The position numbers were made by a program, and so were the translations under genes. Positions 54,301 through 60,542 of a stretch of 60,542 bases of DNA are shown piece after piece. Positions within the stretch are counted from its first letter, which is position 1, and each line of letters begins with the position of its first letter. Source of the DNA: Prolixibacteraceae bacterium (GTDB lineage: Bacteria > Bacteroidota > Bacteroidia > Bacteroidales > Prolixibacteraceae); NCBI GenBank assembly GCA_028282705.1, contig JANQHI010000011.1, forward strand, positions 1-60,542. Reading direction: 5' to 3'. Below the pieces are notes generated by a model. It was not told the DNA's origin. It did no database searches and saw nothing but the letters and a program-made list of their open reading frames with translations.

Positions 54301-55113
54301 TTACCCCAATGCCACATCCAGTGTCATCATCAAAGCAAAGCCTCCCATAGCACCTAAAGTAGCTATATCAGTATTTTTATCCAGTTGCGATTCTGGTATC
54401 AATTCTTCAACCACCACATAGATCATTGCCCCTGCAGCAAAAGCCAGGGCATAAGGTAAAATTGGGCGCATCAATAAAACTGCTGCTGCACCAACAACCC
54501 CTGCAATGGGCTCAACAATGCCAGATGCCTGCCCATATAAAAAGCTTTTCTTCCTTGACATGCCTTCCCTTCTTAAAGGCACTGAAACTGCTGCCCCTTC
54601 AGGGAAATTCTGGATACCAATCCCAATGGCCAAAGCTATGGCACCCGCTATTGATGCTGCAGGCATACCAGCAGCTGCCGCTCCAAAAGCTACACCAACA
54701 GCCAGCCCCTCAGGAATATTATGTAAAGTTATGGCTAATACCAGTAAAACACTCCTCCTCCATGATGTAGGGACACCTTCAGCTTCCTCAGTAGGGAACC
54801 CCAGGTGAAGGTGTGGCAAAAACTGGTCAGCTATATAAAGGAAAGCCCCACCTGCCAGGAAACCAATAACAGCAGGTATCCAGGGTGTTTGCCCTGCTTC
54901 TTCAGCTAATTTAATGGCAGGGTTTAACAATGACCAAAAGCTGGCTGCAATCATTACCCCTGCTGCAAAACCCAACATACCATCCATTACTTTCCTGTTA
55001 ATCTGTTTAAAGAAAAAAACCATGGATGCCCCAAGGGCAGTAACCCCCCATGTAAACATGGTAGCTATCAATGCCTGATAAATAGGACTCAAATTCAAAA
55101 ACCAATCAACCAT
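54301..55113 (-). CDS. ZIP-family divalent metal transporter
   Basis: A 270-residue membrane protein with about eight helices. The two metal-binding helices are [14 protein letters not shown] and [19 protein letters not shown], the pattern of the GufA subgroup of the ZIP family. The last helix ends in [12 protein letters not shown]. Likely substrates are zinc, iron or manganese; direction is normally inward. Monocistronic, with about 120 bases separating it from clpP. Confidence 0.93.
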   Translation of the reverse strand: MVDWFLNLSPIYQALIATMFTWGVTALGASMVFFFKQINRKVMDGMLGFAAGVMIAASFWSLLNPAIKLAEEAGQTPWIPAVIGFLAGGAFLYIADQFLPHLHLGFPTEEAEGVPTSWRRSVLLVLAITLHNIPEGLAVGVAFGAAAAGMPAASIAGAIALAIGIGIQNFPEGAAVSVPLRREGMSRKKSFLYGQASGIVEPIAGVVGAAAVLLMRPILPYALAFAAGAMIYVVVEELIPESQLDKNTDIATLGAMGGFALMMTLDVALG

Positions 55114-55220
55114 AACTTTAGTGTTTTAAAGGATAATTCATATTGACATGTAAAGTTACAAAAAGATACTTCAACTACTCATATTGGGTGTTTAACAATA
55201 AAGTAATGGCAAGGTTTAAT

Positions 55221-58139
55221 TTAACTTTCCACTTCTCCTGGGGTTTTTCCAAAACGTTTTTTGAAACTAGTAGAAAAACTTGCAGGATTGTCCATCCCCA
55301 CATGGTAACAAACCTCCTTAATGGTTGAGAATTGCCTCTTTTCAATAATCCTATATGCTTTTTGTAAACGAATTTCGCGAATAAATGCTGAAGGGGTTAA
55401 ACCACAATATTTCTTCATTAAGCGCTCTAGCTGCCTTTGGCTATAACCTAAAGTACTGGCAAGAGAAGCTACATTTAGCTCTGGAGAATCTAACTGTTCC
55501 ATTACATAATTTTCAGCTTTTTTCAATAGTTGTTCCTCTGCTGATAATATGGTGGAATCATCATTCTCCCTATTCTCTAAAATCCATTTATCCCTTACCT
55601 CTTTTTTATGCAACAGGTTTGTTATCCTCACCAATAATTCTTTAATATTGAATGGTTTGGTAATATAATCATCAACCCCCAGTTGTAACCCTCTTAGTTT
55701 ATCTTCTTCCATTGACCTTGCAGTAAGCAATATAAAAGGGATGTATTTCCATCTTTTATCCTCCCTCACTTTTTCCCTAAATGTAAACCCATCCATATTA
55801 GGCATCATCACATCAGATACAATAAGGTTGAAATGCCCTTTCTCAAGCATGCTTATAGCCTGCCTTCCATCAGATGCAGGAACACATGTAAATTGGTTTA
55901 AACTGTTAATAATATACTTACTCATTTCAAGGCCATCTTCTACAACCAGGATTCTTAGTTTTGAACTTTTTCTTGGCAACTGCCCATTTTGTTCTTTTGT
56001 AACAACTGTAACTTCCTTCTTTTTTGAGGGGAGCCTCAGGTTTGTTTCTTTAAATGGAATATGCAAGGAAAAAGTACTTCCCTTACCTAATGCGCTTTTA
56101 AGAGTCAGGTCTCCACCACAAACACGTGCATACTCACGTCCCAATGTTAACCCAATTCCACTGCCACCTTGTATAGGATCATTGTGCCATTTTGCCTGGT
56201 AATAACGATCAAAGATATGTGGTAAATCATTGGGGTGAATGCCTTTTCCTTTATCAAGTACCTGAAACACCAACCACCTGTCTTTACGTTCAACAACAAA
56301 CTTAATGGCTCCTTTTGTTTCTGCATGTTTAAATGCATTTAAAAGAAGGTTGTTTATAATTTTTTCTATTTTCCCTACATCAATTAAAACTGCCAAATCC
56401 TCCTTTAGGGTATATTCAAAATCTAAATCAATCCTATGGTATTGGGCAATAGACTGGTAAGCATAAAATACCCTTTTACTAAAATCATAAAGCACAATTG
56501 GAGATTCAATGACTTCCATCTTCCCTGCCTCTAACTTAGACAAATCTAATATTTCATTTACCCGTTCGAGCAGCTTTTTACTGTTTGAATAAGCCAATTG
56601 TAAATCATTTTGAAAAGGTGTATTTTTTGTTTGTTCTGACAATTTCTGAAGAGGTGACATTACCAATGTTAAAGGATTTCTCATCTCATGAGAAATGTTG
56701 CTAAAAAACCTGCTCTTGGTTTTATCAAGGTTTTTCAATTGCTGGTTCAGGCGTTTTCTTTTCCTGATATTTATACTGGCTAAAATAGCTATCAGGAATA
56801 ATAACCCTGCTGTTATCCCAATTGCCAAGTTCAGGTTTCGTTGCCTTTGAAGTTGTGATTCCTGTAAATCAAGCTGTGTATCCTGAAGTTCCAGACGTGC
56901 TTCTTTTTCCTTTAATTGGTATTCACTTTCCAATCTGTTTATTTGCTCACTTTTCTGTTCATTATAAATTGAATCTTTAACTGAAAGAAGTTTATTTAAA
57001 TATTCATTTGATTTTTTATAGTTGCCTTCGACAGCATACAGGTTAGCCAAGCCTTCATAAGCATCTTTTATTTGAGGCATTACTGTATGCTTTACTGATA
57101 ACTTTTCTGCTTCTATAAATGATTCCTCAGCTATAATATACCTGCCCTCAATTGTGTTTATTTTCCCCAGCCCGAGTAAAGATTGTGCCATTGAAGCTTC
57201 ATTTCCTATCTTTTTGAAAATTTCATATGAGCGTTGAAAGTAGGCTTGTGCATCCTTGTACTTTTCAAGGTTTAAGTAAGCTGTACCAATATCAAAAGAG
57301 GTTGTAGCCACATAAAAATGTGAACCTAAATTTTGGTAGATTTCAAATGCCTCCAGGTTTTTATTAAGTGCATTCTCCTGGTCACCCATGGAAGTGTAGG
57401 TTGATGCCATTGTGCCTAACACCCGTGCATTCATATATGGAGACTTAAGTTTAGCTGAAATTCCATATGCCTTTTGTGAATAATCCAATGCTATATTGAA
57501 ATTACTTTGCAACCTGTGGACCTCTGCAATATCACAGTAAATGTGAATAAGGTAAACACTATCTCCCAATTGTTTGAACAGCTCTTCTGCTTTGAAAGAA
57601 TTTTCCAGTTGCCTGTCATACATTGCCCTGAATGAATAATACAAACCAATATCCCTCAAAATATACCCCTGCCAACGTTTTTCCCCTGTTTCTTCAGCTA
57701 TTTCAAGTGATTTTTTATAATAATCCAGTGCCTCCTCCATATTTTGGCGATTCGCATTTAAAGCCAACTTATAATATGATTTCATGATGTTAGCCTTATC
57801 CTTGGTCCTGAATGCAGCCTGCAAACACAATTCAGCCAATGAATCTGAGGTAGCCATATTTCCCAAAGCAAAATGGGCAGAGCTGGCAATAAAATATCCA
57901 TGGACCATTTTGCCAGGAAGGTCAAGCTGGCTACTAAGTTCAAGCCCTTTTTCTGCATATTTCAAAGCAGAATCTATATTTCCATTATAATATTGCCTGT
58001 TTATCTGATAATAAATATCAATTTTGCTGGTATCATTTTTTGTTTCTGAAACTGCATTTTTAAGGCTATCTAACTGAGGTAGCTGGGCATGGAGGATCAG
58101 GCTTGCCAATAGTGAAATAAAGAGGGCAAAATACTTCAT
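55221..58139 (-). CDS. One-protein hybrid two-component regulator (TPR-HK-REC-AraC)
   Basis: A 972-residue protein with a signal peptide (MKYFALFISLLASLILHAQ), which favours the ATG at 58139 over the frame's upstream start. The periplasmic sensor has about eight TPR-like repeats (roughly residues 60-400), with a membrane helix near 440. The cytoplasmic part has HisKA (FFSNISHEMRNPLTLVMSP), ATPase boxes (NNLLLNAFKHAETKG, DKGKGIHP, GGSGIGLTLG), a receiver (LRILVVEDGLEM, aspartate in IVSDVMMPNMDG, DDYITKPFN) and a C-terminal AraC helix-turn-helix (PGEVES end). It is divergent from the T9SS cargo gene, which it may regulate. Confidence 0.93.
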   Translation of the reverse strand: MKYFALFISLLASLILHAQLPQLDSLKNAVSETKNDTSKIDIYYQINRQYYNGNIDSALKYAEKGLELSSQLDLPGKMVHGYFIASSAHFALGNMATSDSLAELCLQAAFRTKDKANIMKSYYKLALNANRQNMEEALDYYKKSLEIAEETGEKRWQGYILRDIGLYYSFRAMYDRQLENSFKAEELFKQLGDSVYLIHIYCDIAEVHRLQSNFNIALDYSQKAYGISAKLKSPYMNARVLGTMASTYTSMGDQENALNKNLEAFEIYQNLGSHFYVATTSFDIGTAYLNLEKYKDAQAYFQRSYEIFKKIGNEASMAQSLLGLGKINTIEGRYIIAEESFIEAEKLSVKHTVMPQIKDAYEGLANLYAVEGNYKKSNEYLNKLLSVKDSIYNEQKSEQINRLESEYQLKEKEARLELQDTQLDLQESQLQRQRNLNLAIGITAGLLFLIAILASINIRKRKRLNQQLKNLDKTKSRFFSNISHEMRNPLTLVMSPLQKLSEQTKNTPFQNDLQLAYSNSKKLLERVNEILDLSKLEAGKMEVIESPIVLYDFSKRVFYAYQSIAQYHRIDLDFEYTLKEDLAVLIDVGKIEKIINNLLLNAFKHAETKGAIKFVVERKDRWLVFQVLDKGKGIHPNDLPHIFDRYYQAKWHNDPIQGGSGIGLTLGREYARVCGGDLTLKSALGKGSTFSLHIPFKETNLRLPSKKKEVTVVTKEQNGQLPRKSSKLRILVVEDGLEMSKYIINSLNQFTCVPASDGRQAISMLEKGHFNLIVSDVMMPNMDGFTFREKVREDKRWKYIPFILLTARSMEEDKLRGLQLGVDDYITKPFNIKELLVRITNLLHKKEVRDKWILENRENDDSTILSAEEQLLKKAENYVMEQLDSPELNVASLASTLGYSQRQLERLMKKYCGLTPSAFIREIRLQKAYRIIEKRQFSTIKEVCYHVGMDNPASFSTSFKKRFGKTPGEVES

Positions 58140-58346
58140 TAAGTTGGGCTTTTGGTTTATTGCTGAATAACAGCATACAAGATACAAAATAGTTAGGAGT
58201 TCCAAGAAATCCTCCAGCTTACCCATTTATAGGCATAAAAATTTTTATTTGTCGTTTTTCAATAAGCATTTGTCGTTTTAGAGAAACCTGAAAAATGGAA
58301 ACTTCCTGAACTTTAAGCCATCAATATTCAACTAAAACTTATTACC

Positions 58347-60542
58347 ATGAAAAAACTTCTACTGCTTATTATTGCCTGTTTAATTTCTTCTCTAAATGCT
58401 TCACTTTTTGCACAAGATTCACTTTGGGTTGAACAGCCCATGCCTTTTGATTCAGGCATAGTTAATGGAATAATGTATGTTGATTCAGTTACAGCTTGGG
58501 CTGTTGGTCAGAATACAGAAAGCAATAATGCCATCATAATGAATACTACAAATGGGGGCAATTCATGGGACATCCAGGATGGATCAATGCCCGGAACCTT
58601 GAATAAAATATTTATGAATAATACCCAGGTTGGTTATGCAGTTGGCCAAAACTGGGCTGAAGGTTTTATAGCTTTGAAAAAAACCACTGATGGGACAACA
58701 TGGATAGATCAAGCTTTGCCTGCTATACATGGTAATTTAAATGATGTTTCCTTCATTACAAATCAAAGGGGTTGTGCAGTAGGTGTAAACTTTGACAGTA
58801 ATCCTGGTAAAGCCATCATCCTGTATACACATGATGGTATAAACTGGCAGGAAGCCAATTATCCTGAACTTGAAAATATTTTTCTTGAAGAAGTGGTTTT
58901 TACAAATGAAAATGAGGCTTGGTGTGTTGGAAGTACCTTGGGGGCAGTTGATTCTACTTTTATCCTGCATTCAACTGATGGAGGGCAAAACTGGGACACA
59001 GTAAATCATCCCATTACAAATGGTGCATTAATTGGAATGGACTTTTCATCACCTGATACAGGATATTTCTATGGTATGTCAGCTGACACAATCTTGTTGA
59101 TGGAAACAACAGATGGTGGACAAAACTGGGAATTTATAAACTATCCTAATTCCCAGGCTGCTAATTCCCAAACAAAAAGTATCTCAACAATTAATGAAAA
59201 TTGCCAAGTAAAAATTGCAAAAATGGAAATTTATGCAAAACAATTTAGGCATAAAGATGGTAAAAGGTACATTGAAAAAGCCTGGGGCTGGTGTATTGTA
59301 GTTTACTATAATTGCCCAACTGGAAGACAGGTTGAATATCAGGAATTTACAGTTGATTACCCTGGCAATGGGAAACGAATTGTGAATGTAACAGACAGGG
59401 AAGTATTTGCAAACCATGTTATTACAGAAGGTGTGCACATTCCTGGTGGTAATAATGGGGAAGTTGATATTGATCCACCAATAATAATAGTTGGAGGGCT
59501 TGCAGACAAGCCTGTTGTTAAAGCAAGGCCTAAATATGTATTTATTGTTGTTAATTTTGAAGGAAACATGGTAATTGGCATGGAAGGGACCAACTCTGTT
59601 AAAGTTTGTGTCAATAGCTCAAATGAAATAGTTGTAAATGATGTTTCCACTGGGGTAAATGTACATTCAATAACTGGGATAGTGGTAAATGGCAGGGAGC
59701 ATAAAGACACAAAAATTGACTTAAGCTGTATTACTGACGCAAACAAAGGGAACATCAAAAAAACATATTTAAACTCAGGGAATGGTGGTGGAACCCATAC
59801 TATTAAAGGGGCTCAAGCCAGTGGAATATCCAATAATATCTCAGGAAGCTCTGGACATACAAATGCTACAGGAGGCCCAGGGAATGATAAATTCACCAGG
59901 GGCTTTGATACAGACATTGATGACAACCCTATCAACCCAACCATTAGTTTTAATGGTGGAGGAGGAAATGATAGTTATAGAGATTTGAATGCCCCAAGAA
60001 AAGATAAAGAGAAATCTGTTATTTTATCAAATAATGAAATATTAACCAATACCCTGGTTGAAGAATCAGGGAATGATACACTCAACTATTCAGGCTATGG
60101 GTGGGGTATAAATATCAACCTTGATTTGGTAGACTCTCAACAAATATCAGAAGAGCAAGAAATAATCCTTGATGGCCAGTTTGAAAATGTAATTGGCTCT
60201 GCTTTGAATGATAAGATTACAGTAAAACCTTTAACTGATCAACCAAGGTTTATTGATGGAGGGGCACATGAAAATGGCGATACATTAATTATCAATGCCC
60301 TTGGGAAACCCATTACTGATGATGGTTCAACAATATCTGCTGAAGGATGCCAACCCATTAATTATATGAACATTGAGCATGTTATTATTACCAATTTTGC
60401 AACTGGGATTGAGGGCATTACCAATAAAAAACAGGTTGAACTGGAAGTTTACCCTAACCCATTTTCAAGTGGTATTTTTATAAAACATAAAAAAGCAGCT
60501 ACCATTGAAATCTTTAACCTGAATGGGCAATTAATTGAAACA
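58347..60542 (+). CDS. T9SS cargo protein with BNR-like and RTX-like repeats (3' end cut by window)
   Basis: The frame opens at ATG 58347 with signal peptide MKKLLLLIIACLISSLNA and stays open to the window end (732 codons, no stop). The first third has four or more YCF48/BNR-like repeats with TTDGGQNWE-type Asp boxes (58550-59150). The middle has glycine/Asp-rich repeats such as GGPGNDKF, GGGGNDSY, SGNDTLNYSG and FENVIGSALNDKITV, resembling RTX calcium-binding repeats. The last visible part, from 60435, reads VELEVYPNPFSSG then IEIFNLNGQLIE, a type A T9SS sorting domain, so the missing end should be short. The protein is probably secreted or surface-attached; function unknown. Confidence 0.9.
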   Translation, partial: MKKLLLLIIACLISSLNASLFAQDSLWVEQPMPFDSGIVNGIMYVDSVTAWAVGQNTESNNAIIMNTTNGGNSWDIQDGSMPGTLNKIFMNNTQVGYAVGQNWAEGFIALKKTTDGTTWIDQALPAIHGNLNDVSFITNQRGCAVGVNFDSNPGKAIILYTHDGINWQEANYPELENIFLEEVVFTNENEAWCVGSTLGAVDSTFILHSTDGGQNWDTVNHPITNGALIGMDFSSPDTGYFYGMSADTILLMETTDGGQNWEFINYPNSQAANSQTKSISTINENCQVKIAKMEIYAKQFRHKDGKRYIEKAWGWCIVVYYNCPTGRQVEYQEFTVDYPGNGKRIVNVTDREVFANHVITEGVHIPGGNNGEVDIDPPIIIVGGLADKPVVKARPKYVFIVVNFEGNMVIGMEGTNSVKVCVNSSNEIVVNDVSTGVNVHSITGIVVNGREHKDTKIDLSCITDANKGNIKKTYLNSGNGGGTHTIKGAQASGISNNISGSSGHTNATGGPGNDKFTRGFDTDIDDNPINPTISFNGGGGNDSYRDLNAPRKDKEKSVILSNNEILTNTLVEESGNDTLNYSGYGWGININLDLVDSQQISEEQEIILDGQFENVIGSALNDKITVKPLTDQPRFIDGGAHENGDTLIINALGKPITDDGSTISAEGCQPINYMNIEHVIITNFATGIEGITNKKQVELEVYPNPFSSGIFIKHKKAATIEIFNLNGQLIET

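Overview
The window reads as a chromosomal segment of a Bacteroidota bacterium. The evidence is a cargo protein with a type IX secretion C-terminal sorting domain, a one-protein hybrid two-component regulator ending in an AraC domain, Bacteroidota-type TAnnTTTG promoter elements, and a flavobacterial/cytophagal-style carotenoid operon. Composition is AT-rich. No tRNA, rRNA, phage or classical IS was recognised. Genus-level placement is not possible from the sequence alone.

Layout. (1) 0.3-6.3 kb: enolase, a DUF190/fluoride-channel pair, a PBP4-type carboxypeptidase, and an Lrp regulator next to a Cys/Met-metabolism PLP lyase. (2) 6.3-21.5 kb: a complete type I-B CRISPR-Cas locus. It has a 55-repeat array and an operon read leftward in the order cas6-cas8b-cas7-cas5-cas3-cas4-cas1-cas2. 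Three extra genes interrupt this order: a REP-associated tyrosine transposase flanked by inverted palindromic units (between cas7 and cas5), a DUF6155 gene (between cas3 and cas4), and an AAA ATPase with its own repeat-bearing upstream region (between cas4 and cas1). The array is transcribed leftward from a leader beside cas2, and the leader carries four copies of a heptamer. (3) 21.8-22.8 kb: a small lipoprotein and a macrodomain hydrolase. (4) 23.2-31.3 kb: a nine-gene, mostly overlapping carotenoid operon predicted to make a glycosylated, acylated saproxanthin-like pigment. A decayed macrodomain gene start lies just upstream. (5) 31.5-33.6 kb: a phosphotriesterase-like lipoprotein and a GNAT acetyltransferase.

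(6) 33.7-37.3 kb: a metallophore/bufferin-type RiPP locus: ECF sigma factor, zinc-finger anti-sigma, secreted EGKCG-repeat precursor, DUF692 (MNIO) maturase, DUF2063 partner and DoxX membrane protein. An ECF-like promoter lies before the precursor and a hairpin terminator after it. This is the most coherent specialised system besides the CRISPR locus. (7) 37.3-46.6 kb: EamA transporter, ThuA-like lipoprotein, a large GAF protein, and two sensor kinases flanking a bacteriohemerythrin. (8) 46.7-48.2 kb: an acidic protein whose N-terminus resembles leaders of eCIS/DUF4157-type proteins, and an MntA-HepT toxin-antitoxin pair. (9) 48.2-60.5 kb: PheT, an M3 oligopeptidase, a DUF4268 protein, ClpP, a ZIP transporter, an HTCS regulator, and a divergent T9SS cargo protein cut by the window edge.

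All functional calls come from motif recognition by eye. No database search or folding program was run.
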